Below are positions 1 through 6,666 of a stretch of 21,231 bases of DNA, piece after piece. The translations under genes and the position numbers were made by a program. Each line of letters starts with the position of its first letter. Position 1 is the first letter of the stretch. A model generated the notes under the pieces. It had not been told where the DNA came from and did not search any database. It was given only the letters and a program-made list of their open reading frames with translations. The DNA comes from DAOUBA01 sp034432855 (GTDB lineage Bacteria; Chloroflexota; Anaerolineae; B4-G1), in the NCBI GenBank assembly GCA_034432855.1, contig DAOUBA010000036.1, positions 1 to 21,231 of the forward strand, in the 5' to 3' direction.

Positions 1-5
1 TGGCC

Positions 6-29
6 GCACCGGCCTGAAAGAGCCGGTGC
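6..29. other. Short hairpin at left edge
   Basis: GCACCGGC (6-13) and GCCGGTGC (22-29) form a perfect 8-bp stem around an 8-base loop. It lies in the 88 bases beyond the end of the minus-strand gene. I see no supportable gene in this stretch. It could belong to a neighbouring gene outside the window. Confidence 0.4.
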
Positions 30-63
30 TGGCGGGGTTTCTTCCAGGAGAGAAACGCTTCCA

Positions 64-86
64 GCGCCGCCGGTTCACGGCGGCGC
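64..86 (-). terminator. Hairpin after the minus-strand operon
   Basis: GCGCCGCCG (64-72) pairs perfectly with CGGCGGCGC (78-86) around a 5-base loop. It starts three bases past the stop codon of the ATP-grasp gene when read on the minus strand. It is placed as a transcription terminator would be, but the minus strand has no clean T-run after it, so it may only stabilise the 3' end. Confidence 0.45.
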
Positions 87-88
87 GG

Positions 89-1543
89 TCAATCGGTATT
101 CGATTGGGTTGCGGCTAGAGGCCGCGCTATGTAGATGATATAGCGTATCCGTTCCACCACGCCACCGCCGATGAAGCGGCTCGAGCGGAACAACACGCGC
201 TCTGGCGGCACGTCCTCCGGAACACTCACCGGGTTCGCTGCACCGGCAATCCACATCGGCCGGCACTGGAGCAGATTCACCCGGATACGGCCGTCTGCCG
301 TCGGCGAGGCGGTGAATTCGATCTCGACCGGATGGCCGTATACCTCCTCCAAGACGCGGAGCATCTCGCCGATCACATTCACGAACGCGGTGCGCCCGAT
401 CAGATTGTTGAAGGTCAGCACGAGATCTCTGGCCGGAGCCTGGATGTAGCGTGCGACCGGATCGTACAAGTCTCCCTCCCTGACCTCGGAGACAAACAGG
501 TGTAGATCGGGGTAATCATCTTCGATCACCTCACCGAACCGGCGCGTCGCAAACTGATTCTCCTGGAGATCGATCAGGTCGAGCAGGCGCTGGGAGTACT
601 TGGCAACCTGTATGCCGACCTCGGGCCTGAGCCACGGGTTGCCTACCGGAATCATTCGCGGATAGTCCACGCCGACACGCTCGACCGCGCGCGTCCCCAG
701 GCCGAACACCAGACGGATGATGCCCTTGCGGGGATCAATACGATCCGTCCACACGTACAGATTGCGCGAGAGCGCCACTCCTGCCAGGGCCGGGAAGAAA
801 AAGTTCTTGTAGGGTCTCCCCGACACGCGCTGCACCAGGATCGCCATCTGCTCGTCGTTCTCTCCCAGGCCGCGCCTGCGCCGGTAAGAGAGCACGGCCG
901 GGTTCAGGGCGCTGGCGTAGACGAGTTTGACGGCGCGCATAAAGGCTTCCAACCGCTCGTGGGGATGGCCCTGGTTGGCACAGAACTCGCTCCGATACTT
1001 GCCGGCGAACGCGCTGCCGAAACTATCTTCCAGCAGGCTACTCGAGCGCACGATGATGGGCGCCTGCCCAAAATAGTCCAGCATATTGCGGAACTGTTCG
1101 ATCACGTCTCTGGGGAACTCGCCCGCCAGGAAACGCTGCTGCACCTGCTCGAATTCTTCCCACGAAAACTCGGGCGCGCCCGATAGTTGCAGCCGTAGAC
1201 GAAACAGGTCATTGTGGACCAGAAACGTGAAGAACACGTCGGAGCCGATGTAGAACGAGTCGTGTTCCTCCAGCACTTTGGAAAAGTCTACCGCGCCCTG
1301 GTGTTGCAGCAGGATGCGTCTGGCAAGCAGCATCCCGGCGGCCTTGCCCCCGATACGTCCGGAACCGATGAGCCGCTCGCGGATGCCGAACAGGTCATCC
1401 AGCGTGAGGTATTGGTCAACCAGGCGGTTGAATTGGGGGACGTCGCCGAGCATGATGCGCGAGAATTCCTTCTTCAAGGCCGCGATCTCCGGGGTGGCTT
1501 GGGGCAACCTGGCCTCACGATATTGCGCCAGTTTGCGGTACAC
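89..1543 (-). CDS. Stand-alone PEP synthase/PPDK-type ATP-grasp protein
   Basis: The protein has 484 residues and matches the N-terminal nucleotide-binding (ATP-grasp) domain of PEP synthase and pyruvate phosphate dikinase. Visible hallmarks are GGKAAG at residues 65-70, APIIVRSSSLLED followed by SAFAGKY at about 161-183, and LLQCRPM at 424-430, the end of the ATP-grasp fold in these enzymes. What normally follows is missing: there is no phosphohistidine swivel domain (GGxTSHxA) and no PEP-binding barrel, only about 55 further residues. It should therefore bind ATP but cannot catalyse the full pyruvate/PEP reaction alone. The start is GTG at 1543, preceded closely by GGGAG. It lies 29 bases downstream of the KaiC-like gene and is probably cotranscribed with it. 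The function is unknown; phosphotransfer to a partner is an inference. Confidence 0.8.
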   Translation of the reverse strand: MYRKLAQYREARLPQATPEIAALKKEFSRIMLGDVPQFNRLVDQYLTLDDLFGIRERLIGSGRIGGKAAGMLLARRILLQHQGAVDFSKVLEEHDSFYIGSDVFFTFLVHNDLFRLRLQLSGAPEFSWEEFEQVQQRFLAGEFPRDVIEQFRNMLDYFGQAPIIVRSSSLLEDSFGSAFAGKYRSEFCANQGHPHERLEAFMRAVKLVYASALNPAVLSYRRRRGLGENDEQMAILVQRVSGRPYKNFFFPALAGVALSRNLYVWTDRIDPRKGIIRLVFGLGTRAVERVGVDYPRMIPVGNPWLRPEVGIQVAKYSQRLLDLIDLQENQFATRRFGEVIEDDYPDLHLFVSEVREGDLYDPVARYIQAPARDLVLTFNNLIGRTAFVNVIGEMLRVLEEVYGHPVEIEFTASPTADGRIRVNLLQCRPMWIAGAANPVSVPEDVPPERVLFRSSRFIGGGVVERIRYIIYIARPLAATQSNTD

Positions 1544-1572
1544 GCTCTCCCAGGGGGCACGTGTGCCGGTCG

Positions 1573-2250
1573 TTACGCCAAAAGGCTTTTTACGCGCACC
1601 GCGATCACCGCGGCGGCGTCACCGCTATCGAACACCGGCGTCCAAGCGTCTCCCGCGACGAGATGGGGCAAGAACATCTGCGACGAGTAACGCCCCCACA
1701 CCTTCAGCGGGTGGATGTATTTCCTCCCGTTCACGTTGTAGACGTTGATCAACACCTGGGCGGTATCTCTGATCCTGGCAACGGCGTCGTGGGCATGCTG
1801 GCCGCGCGTGAGGGCAAAATAGGCCACCGTGTCCAGTTCGAACAGATAGGGGCAGATGAACTGGAAAAAGTTTGCCAAAAGTTCATCCGTGGCCCACTCG
1901 ACGACGAGCGCCGAAAGGTTATCGAACACATAAAACACCTCCCTGCCACGCTCGCCGACGATGCGGTGCACCTCACCGCTGAAGGAATCAAAGCCGGGAC
2001 CGGGATCAACCTGGAGCATCTCGAGACCTGGACGAGGCTCGAAGATCGGCGCGTGCGACGCGAATCGCACATAGACGCACCGTCGGCCGTCCTGCAGGGC
2101 ACGTTCGACGAACGACCGCGCCAAGTCGCCATAGTCTTCCAGGTCATCCACCTGCCAGACGACGTTGTCGCCCAGGCGCAGTTCCTGAATGACCGCGTCG
2201 AGAGGTGGCAGGCCGGTAGGCACTCTTTTAGATTCTTCTTCCCGTTCCAT
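1573..2250 (-). CDS. KaiC/RadA-like protein lacking the P-loop
   Basis: The 225-residue protein begins like a KaiC/RecA-type ATPase (PTGLPPLD at 11-18, then an LGDNVVW beta strand at 26-32). Where the Walker A motif G-x4-GK[ST] should be, it has QVDDLEDYGD (33-42), with no glycine-lysine-serine/threonine signature. A Walker-B-like hydrophobic strand ending in Asp survives (EVFYVFDNLSA, about 104-114). The C-terminal segment INVYNVNGRKYIHPLKVWGR resembles KaiC-type strands. It is probably a non-hydrolysing RecA-fold scaffold or regulator. I chose ATG at 2250 over the TTG at 2262; neither has a clear Shine-Dalgarno sequence. It is first in a two-gene operon with the ATP-grasp protein. KaiC relationship: fairly likely. 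Function: unknown. Confidence 0.65.
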   Translation of the reverse strand: MEREEESKRVPTGLPPLDAVIQELRLGDNVVWQVDDLEDYGDLARSFVERALQDGRRCVYVRFASHAPIFEPRPGLEMLQVDPGPGFDSFSGEVHRIVGERGREVFYVFDNLSALVVEWATDELLANFFQFICPYLFELDTVAYFALTRGQHAHDAVARIRDTAQVLINVYNVNGRKYIHPLKVWGRYSSQMFLPHLVAGDAWTPVFDSGDAAAVIAVRVKSLLA

Positions 2251-2271
2251 GGCCGATTTCAACAGGGCCCA

Positions 2272-2366
2272 AAAACCCGTTTTCTGGGCCGGTAAGTGAG
2301 GATTCCCTCCCCAAAAGGCGGCCTTTGTGGGACCCTGGCCCTACCGATTGCGAGAAAACGGGTTTT
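2272..2366. repeat. Palindromic repeat element A, copy 1
   Basis: The element is bounded by AAAACCCGTTTTCT (2272-2285) and its exact reverse complement AGAAAACGGGTTTT (2353-2366). A small central hairpin AAAGG-cgg-CCTTT sits near 2315-2327. A second copy is at 12534-12628, with about 9 differences in 95 positions by hand alignment. The shared sequence continues to the right through GACTCCAGT at 2371-2379. It lies in the probable leader of the KaiC-like gene, between that gene and the divergent gntR promoter. It could be a MITE/REP-like element or a two-way terminator. Confidence 0.85.
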
Positions 2367-2383
2367 GCGCGACTCCAGTGATC

Positions 2384-2412
2384 TTGACAAAATCAACGCT
2401 GACTGGTACAAT
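2384..2412 (+). promoter_or_regulatory. Sigma-70-type promoter of the GntR-family gene
   Basis: TTGACA (2384-2389), a 17-base spacer and TACAAT (2407-2412) form a near-consensus promoter. TG at 2404-2405 adds an extended -10. Transcription should start near 2419, about 60 bases before the regulator's start codon. Confidence 0.8.
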
Positions 2413-2438
2413 GTAATGCATAGATACAATATTTACAA
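2410..2438 (-). promoter_or_regulatory. Candidate divergent promoter for the KaiC-like gene
   Basis: Read on the minus strand, TTGTAA (2433-2438), a 17-base spacer and TACATT (2410-2415) make a plausible promoter overlapping the gntR promoter head to head. Its transcript would carry repeat A copy 1 in a leader of about 150 bases. The match is weaker than on the plus strand. Confidence 0.4.
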
Positions 2439-2442
2439 TATA

Positions 2443-2452
2443 TAGTATACTA
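2443..2452. promoter_or_regulatory. Candidate operator for the GntR-type regulator
   Basis: TAGTATACTA is a perfect 10-base palindrome between the gntR promoter and its start codon. It has the GT-nn-AC core seen in many GntR-family operators. Together with nearby TACAAT-type direct repeats (2425-2439) it forms an AT-rich control region unlike the surrounding GC-rich DNA. Autoregulation is an inference. Confidence 0.4.
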
Positions 2453-2482
2453 CCGAAAGGGACAAAAATCAAGGGGGGCCAG

Positions 2483-3187
2483 ATGCTCCCAGGCATTCTT
2501 TCCTACTCTATCCTCCAATATATCGTTGACGAAGAACTCGCCGCCCCGGGTGTGAAACAGCCGGTCAAATTGCCCCCGCTGGAAGAGTTGGCCGAAAGGT
2601 TCGGGGTTAGCCTGGGGAAACTGCGCGAAGAATTGGTCATCGCACGGGCCTACGGCGTGCTGGATATGCGCCCCGGCAACGGCACCTACGTCCGCCCGTT
2701 CGACTTTTACACCGCTATTCGCACCATCGTCCTCTACGGCGTCGCATGTGACTGGAAGAACTTTGACTATCTCTACAAATTGAGGGTGCAAGTCGAGACC
2801 GGATTCTGGGACGAGGCCGTGCGTGCCCTGGACCCGAAGGACAAAGAGGGACTGCTGCGGGTCCTGGAGGATGCCGAACGCCGGCTCAAAAGCACACCGA
2901 TCGAAATCCCGAATAAGGAGCATCGTGATTTCCATCTGCTCATGTTCGCCAGGCTAGATAATCAGTTTGCTCAAGGTATCTTGAGGGTCTATTGGGATGC
3001 CTACGAGGCCGTCGGGCTACACCGCTACTTCGACTACAGGTATTACGAGAGCATGTGGACGAGCCATAGGGCGGTGGCCGAGGCCATTGTGGCAGGCCGC
3101 TATGAAGAAGGGAAGAAGACCCTGAGCGATCATTTCACGCTGCTCGAGAACCGCTTGCAAATGGGGCTCAACAGGCCACAAACCTGA
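2483..3187 (+). CDS. GntR family regulator, FadR-type (FCD domain)
   Basis: The 234-residue protein has an N-terminal winged helix-turn-helix at about 28-72 (PLEELAERFGVSLGKLREEL, then a wing MRPGNGTYVRP). A helical C-terminal domain at about 90-225 resembles FCD ligand-binding domains, with candidate metal or ligand residues in HRDFH (147-151), SH (H195) and DH (H217). ATG 2483 follows the strong AAGGGGGG ribosome site at 2471-2478. The gene ends 18 bases before the glutamate-synthase-like gene, so it most likely controls that gene, possibly in response to its substrate or product. FadR-type regulators usually sense organic or amino acids; the actual effector cannot be read from the sequence. 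Confidence 0.85.
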   Translation: MLPGILSYSILQYIVDEELAAPGVKQPVKLPPLEELAERFGVSLGKLREELVIARAYGVLDMRPGNGTYVRPFDFYTAIRTIVLYGVACDWKNFDYLYKLRVQVETGFWDEAVRALDPKDKEGLLRVLEDAERRLKSTPIEIPNKEHRDFHLLMFARLDNQFAQGILRVYWDAYEAVGLHRYFDYRYYESMWTSHRAVAEAIVAGRYEEGKKTLSDHFTLLENRLQMGLNRPQT

Positions 3188-3205
3188 TCTTTTGGAGGAA
3201 ACGAA

Positions 3206-4891
3206 ATGAATCTGCAACGACCCAACTCAGGCGATACGACCCAGACGGCCAATCGCGCCAGAAGCGTGGTGCCGAGTTCCGGCATCTGTACCCGCTGCGT
3301 GGACGGGTGTACGGGGAACTGTGAGATCTTCCAGGCCTCGTTCCGCGGCCGCGAACTGCTCTACCCCGGACCGTTCGGCACCCTCACCGCCGGCACCGAC
3401 AAGGACTATCCGGTGGATTATTCCCACCTGAACATCCTGGGCTACGCCCTGGGCGCCAAGGGGCTGCCGGAGGGAGCGGAAGGCAACCCCGATAACACCC
3501 TATTCACGATGGTGAACACCGAGACCGAGTACGGCTACAAACACAAGGTCAAGATGACCATGCCGGTCTTTACCGGCGCGCTCGGCTCCACCGACGTCGC
3601 CCGCCGCAACTGGGAGCACTTTGCCGCAGGCGCGGCCATCTCGGGCATCACCATCGTCTGCGGCGAGAACGTGTGCGGCATTGATCCCGCTCTCCAACTG
3701 GACAAGAAGGGCAAGATCGTCGAATCGCCCGACATGCGCCGGCGCGTGGAGCAGTACCGCCGCTGGCACAACGGCTACGGCGATATCATCGTGCAGATGA
3801 ACGTCGAGGACACCCGTTTCGGCGTCGCTGAGTATGTGATCGAGAAACTGGGCGTGGAGACCATTGAACTGAAGTGGGGACAGGGCGCCAAGTGCATCGG
3901 CGGCGAGATCAAGGTGGACAGCCTGGAGCGCGCGCTGGAACTGCAAAAGCGCGGCTACCTGGTCACCCCCGATCCTTCCGACCCGGCCAACCAGGCCGCC
4001 TTCAAGGATGGCGCGCTCAAGCAGTTCGAACGTCACTCGCGGCTGGGCTTTATTGACCAGGAAGGGTTTATGAAGGAGGTCGAGCGGCTGCGCAGCCTGG
4101 GCGCCAAGCGCGTCACGCTCAAGACCGGCGCCTACCCGATGCGCGAGTTGGCCATGGCCATCAAGTGGTCGTCCGACGCCAAGATTGACCTGCTCACAAT
4201 TGACGGCGCCGGTGGCGGCACCGGTATGAGCCCCTGGCGCATGATGAGCGAGTGGGGCATCCCAACCTTCTATCTGGAGGCGATGACCTACGAGTTGTGC
4301 AGTATGCTGGCGGCCAAGGGCGCCTACGTCCCCGACATCGCCATTGCCGGCGGCTTTTCGACCGAGGATCACATCTTCAAGGCCATCGCCATGGGCGCGC
4401 CGTTCGTCAAGGCGGTCTGCATGGGCCGCGCGCTGATGATCCCCGGTATGGTCGGCAAGAACATCGGCGAGTGGCTGAAAGAAGGCAAACTGCCCAAGAC
4501 CGTCGCCCAATACGGCAACACGGTGGAGGAGATCTTTGTGAATTATGAGATCCTGCGCGCCCGCTACGGCGACGAGGTCAAGGAGATGCCGTTGGGCGCG
4601 ATTGCCTTCTACTCGTTCGCGGACAAACTCCGGGTCGGCTTGCAACAGTTGATGGCCGGCAGCCGCAACTTTCGCGTCTCGACCATCAGCCGCGACGACC
4701 TGATCGCCTTGACCGAGGAGGCGGCCAAAGTCTCGGGTATCCCCTACGTGATGGACGCTTACCGCAAGGAGGCCATGCTGATCATCAACGGTCTGGACGA
4801 GGCGAAGATCACGATCAACGGGTTGGAACTCGGTAAGGTTAGAGAACTGGCTACGATCAACTACGGACTCACCCCGATCTTTGCCGGTTAG
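3206..4891 (+). CDS. FMN-binding glutamate synthase family protein
   Basis: The 561-residue protein matches the FMN-binding (GltB-type) domain of glutamate synthases: QGAKCIGGEIK at about 226-236 (GOGAT proteins have QGAKPGEGG here), then TIDGAGGGTG at 331-340, which would contact FMN phosphate in a TIM barrel. There is no N-terminal glutaminase domain. Near the N-terminus four cysteines, C28, C31, C35 and C39 (CX2CX3CX3C), suggest an iron-sulfur cluster or zinc site; the usual GOGAT 3Fe-4S cysteine motif is not visible. ATG 3206 follows GGAGG at a good distance. It is the second gene of a two-gene unit with the GntR regulator and is followed by a terminator. It is probably an amino-acid or ammonia-linked oxidoreductase; the true substrate is uncertain. 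Confidence 0.85.
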   Translation: MNLQRPNSGDTTQTANRARSVVPSSGICTRCVDGCTGNCEIFQASFRGRELLYPGPFGTLTAGTDKDYPVDYSHLNILGYALGAKGLPEGAEGNPDNTLFTMVNTETEYGYKHKVKMTMPVFTGALGSTDVARRNWEHFAAGAAISGITIVCGENVCGIDPALQLDKKGKIVESPDMRRRVEQYRRWHNGYGDIIVQMNVEDTRFGVAEYVIEKLGVETIELKWGQGAKCIGGEIKVDSLERALELQKRGYLVTPDPSDPANQAAFKDGALKQFERHSRLGFIDQEGFMKEVERLRSLGAKRVTLKTGAYPMRELAMAIKWSSDAKIDLLTIDGAGGGTGMSPWRMMSEWGIPTFYLEAMTYELCSMLAAKGAYVPDIAIAGGFSTEDHIFKAIAMGAPFVKAVCMGRALMIPGMVGKNIGEWLKEGKLPKTVAQYGNTVEEIFVNYEILRARYGDEVKEMPLGAIAFYSFADKLRVGLQQLMAGSRNFRVSTISRDDLIALTEEAAKVSGIPYVMDAYRKEAMLIINGLDEAKITINGLELGKVRELATINYGLTPIFAG

Positions 4892-4918
4892 CCGGCCTCA
4901 CCGTGCAAGCAGTACCGT

Positions 4919-4954
4919 CCAGGCCCCTGCTCGACCAGCAGGGGCCTGGCTTTT
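4919..4954 (+). terminator. Strong intrinsic terminator
   Basis: CCAGGCCCCTGCT (4919-4931) pairs perfectly with AGCAGGGGCCTGG (4937-4949) around a 5-base loop, followed by C and a T-run. The 13-bp GC-rich stem ends transcription of the GntR/glutamate-synthase-like unit. Confidence 0.92.
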
Positions 4955-4981
4955 GACTTTATTTCGTTTTCGGGGTAAGAT
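4953..4981 (+). promoter_or_regulatory. Promoter of ssb
   Basis: TTGACT (4953-4958), a 17-base spacer and TAAGAT (4976-4981). It begins inside the T-run of the preceding terminator. Transcription from about 4988 would give an ssb leader of nearly 150 bases containing the whole palindromic element at 5002-5109. Confidence 0.65.
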
Positions 4982-5001
4982 AGTGAACATTACCAACCGA
5001 T

Positions 5002-5109
5002 GTAACTATTCACCAACTCCTGCCGAATGTGCCCGCCGGACTACTCCGGCGACTCTGGCGTCATACATGGCCCAGGCGTCTGTACTGTACAGACAGGGTG
5101 AATAGTTAC
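5002..5109. repeat. Palindromic element B, copy 1, in the ssb leader
   Basis: GTAACTATTCACC (5002-5014) and GGTGAATAGTTAC (5097-5109) are perfect 13-base inverted repeats 82 bases apart. Inside lie a hairpin CGCCGGA-ctac-TCCGGCG (5034-5051) and the dyad at 5079-5093. The ends match those of the 166-bp element at 16674-16839 (shared GTAACTAYTCA), but the interiors differ. It is probably a short non-autonomous element that now forms the 5' leader of ssb. No direct repeats flank it exactly. Confidence 0.75.
5079..5093. promoter_or_regulatory. Dyad upstream of ssb, possible repressor site
   Basis: TCTGTAC-T-GTACAGA is a perfect 7-base dyad around one central base. CTGT...ACAG dyads recall LexA sites, and ssb is an SOS gene in some bacteria, but the spacing differs from the E. 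coli box. It also lies downstream of the proposed promoter. It may be only a hairpin of the surrounding repeat. Confidence 0.3.
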
Positions 5110-5134
5110 CCACCAACAACATAGGGAGGTTACC

Positions 5135-5557
5135 ATGTACCACAAAGTCATCATCGTCGGCAACCTGGGGCGGGACCCGGAGATGCGCTACACGCCCGAC
5201 GGGACGCCCGTCACCACCTTCTCGGTTGCCGCCAATCGGCGCTGGACCGGCCAGGACGGTCAGCAGCACGACGAGACGGTTTGGTTCCGCGTCTCTGCCT
5301 GGCGGCGACAGGCCGAGATCTGCAACCAATATCTCCAGAAAGGGCGGCAGGTATTGGTCGAGGGCAGGCTTCGTATGGATCCGGCGACAGGGGGGCCGCG
5401 TGTTTATCAGAAGCAAGATGGCTCCTATGGCGCCTCGTTCGAGGTCACAGCAGAGACGGTGCGCTTCTTAGGCCGGCCGGGTGAAGCGGCGCCGGCCGAG
5501 ATCCCTGCCGAGATCGAAGAAGCCCCCATCGAGGTAGAAGAGGAGATCCCCTTCTAA
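5135..5557 (+). CDS. ssb: Single-stranded DNA-binding protein SSB
   Basis: The 140-residue protein starts with the SSB OB-fold (MYHKVIIVGNLGRDPEMRYT, then VTTFSVAANRRW and ETVWFRVSAWRRQAEICNQY), about residues 1-110. A short acidic linker follows, ending in EEEIPF, the conserved C-terminal tip through which SSB recruits repair and replication proteins. It coats single-stranded DNA, normally as a tetramer. ATG 5135 follows GGGAGG. The gene has its own promoter and is closed by a terminator at 5588, so it is transcribed apart from the operon that follows. The long leader with palindromic element B is unusual. Confidence 0.97.
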   Translation: MYHKVIIVGNLGRDPEMRYTPDGTPVTTFSVAANRRWTGQDGQQHDETVWFRVSAWRRQAEICNQYLQKGRQVLVEGRLRMDPATGGPRVYQKQDGSYGASFEVTAETVRFLGRPGEAAPAEIPAEIEEAPIEVEEEIPF

Positions 5558-5587
5558 GCCGCTCGCCAGCGCACATTTTGGGGAACC

Positions 5588-5620
5588 GACCGCCGCTACG
5601 GGAGCGGCGGTCGCCCTTTT
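5588..5620 (+). terminator. Intrinsic terminator of ssb
   Basis: GACCGCCGCT (5588-5597) pairs with AGCGGCGGTC (5603-5612) around a 5-base loop, followed by GCCC and TTTT. Confidence 0.88.
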
Positions 5621-5628
5621 GTCTGGCT

Positions 5629-5657
5629 TTGACAACTGGCCTCTTTTGAGGTACGAT
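5629..5657 (+). promoter_or_regulatory. Promoter of the DUF3467 operon
   Basis: TTGACA (5629-5634), a 17-base spacer and TACGAT (5652-5657). Because it lies downstream of a possible start at 5619, it rules that start out and supports ATG 5694, which has GGAGG just upstream. Confidence 0.82.
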
Positions 5658-5693
5658 GGGCGCAAATCTCCCGTTCCCATTTGGAGGTCTACA

Positions 5694-6020
5694 ATGAACG
5701 CTCCACCCCATGCAGCACAGATCAGCATTGAGGTTCCCGCCGATCTGGACGCCATCTACTCCAATTTCGCCGTGATCACGCACACCCCGTCCGAAGTGAT
5801 CATTGACTTCGCCCGCGTGCTGCCCAACACCCCCCGCGCCAAGGTCTGTGCGCGCATCATCAACACGCCGCTGCACGCCAAACTCTTGCTGCGGGCGCTG
5901 AGTGACAACCTGGAAAGGTACGAGCAACAGTTCGGCGAGATCAAACTGCCCACCGATAGCGACCTGCTGGCGCAGCAGTTCTTCGGCGCCACACGACCGC
6001 CCCAGCCGCCAAAGGAATGA
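5694..6020 (+). CDS. DUF3467 domain protein
   Basis: The protein has 108 residues. The core (NFAVITHTPSEVIIDF, ARVLPNTPRAKVCARIINTP, then HAKLLLRALSDNLERYEQQFG and IKLP) matches DUF3467, a small widespread bacterial family of unknown biochemical role. No signal peptide, membrane segment or metal motif is visible. ATG 5694 was chosen because of the GGAGG site and the promoter at 5629-5657. It is the first gene of a run that continues, 10 bases later, with the translin-like gene and then the Cas4-like nuclease. This suggests a role connected with nucleic acids, but that is only context. Confidence 0.85.
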   Translation: MNAPPHAAQISIEVPADLDAIYSNFAVITHTPSEVIIDFARVLPNTPRAKVCARIINTPLHAKLLLRALSDNLERYEQQFGEIKLPTDSDLLAQQFFGATRPPQPPKE

Positions 6021-6030
6021 GTGCTCGACT

Positions 6031-6666
6031 ATGGACGACCTGGAGGCTATTGCCGAACGTATCCGCGCCGATTTCGAGGCCCGCGACGCGGCCCGTGACG
6101 CGGCGCTTCATCGTTCCCGTGAACTGACCCGGCTGTGCGCGATTGCCATCCGCGCCAGCCATCGCAACGAGTGGGATGAGGCGCGTGACCTGCTGGCTCA
6201 GGCTGATAAAGTCGCTGCCTGCATCCGCGAGACGCTGGCCGGTTACCCCGACCTATGGTACGCCGGGTATACTCAAGACGCGCTGAAGGAACTGGTCGAA
6301 GCGCACGCCACGTTTGCCTTCGCTAGCAACACGGCCATCCCGCAGCCGGAGACGTTGGCGGTTCCATACGCTACGTACCTCAACGGGCTATGCGAGGCTG
6401 CCAGCGAGATGCGCCGTCGCTGTCTCGATGAACTGCGGCGCGGCAACACTGCCGAGGCCGAGCGGCTATTGAACGCGATGGACGAAATCTATGACGTGGC
6501 CGTCACCTTCGATTTCCCCGATGCCATCACAGGCGGGTTGCGCCACCGCGTAGACCAACTGCGCGCCGTGCTCGAACGCACGCGTGGCGACCTGACAAAC
6601 AGTCTACGCCAGGATCGCCTAACGCAGGCCCTGCACGAATTCGAGGAGCGCGTGAGCAATGGCTGA
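6031..6666 (+). CDS. Translin/TRAX-like protein
   Basis: The 211-residue, almost entirely helical protein resembles the translin family (COG2178 type). KELVEAHATFAF at 86-97 corresponds to the QEYVEA helix of TRAX, and both glutamates of the E-x2-E pair (E87, E90), which are catalytic in eukaryotic TRAX RNase, are kept. The third acidic position seems to be Glu (CEAASEMRRR, about 121-130) instead of Asp. The C-terminal helices (EIYDVAVTF then GGLRHRVDQLRAVLERTRGDL) fit the translin pattern. Eukaryotic relatives form octamers that bind or cut RNA and single-stranded DNA. ATG 6031 is used; an upstream in-frame ATG at 5902 lies inside the DUF3467 gene. The stop overlaps the start of the Cas4-like gene (ATGGCTGA), suggesting coupled translation. 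Confidence 0.72.
   Translation: MDDLEAIAERIRADFEARDAARDAALHRSRELTRLCAIAIRASHRNEWDEARDLLAQADKVAACIRETLAGYPDLWYAGYTQDALKELVEAHATFAFASNTAIPQPETLAVPYATYLNGLCEAASEMRRRCLDELRRGNTAEAERLLNAMDEIYDVAVTFDFPDAITGGLRHRVDQLRAVLERTRGDLTNSLRQDRLTQALHEFEERVSNG

Noticed and set aside
1..88. Partial gene at the left edge
   Set aside because: The short open stretches show no conserved sequence; the region is dominated by two hairpins.
3500..4645. 381-codon open frame on the minus strand
   Set aside because: It lies wholly antisense to the glutamate-synthase-like gene, lacks recognisable domains and is rich in the His/Ala/Gly bias typical of shadow frames in GC-rich DNA.
5619..5693. 25-residue N-terminal extension of the DUF3467 protein
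   Set aside because: The promoter boxes at 5629-5657 lie inside it, and ATG 5694 has a good ribosome site.
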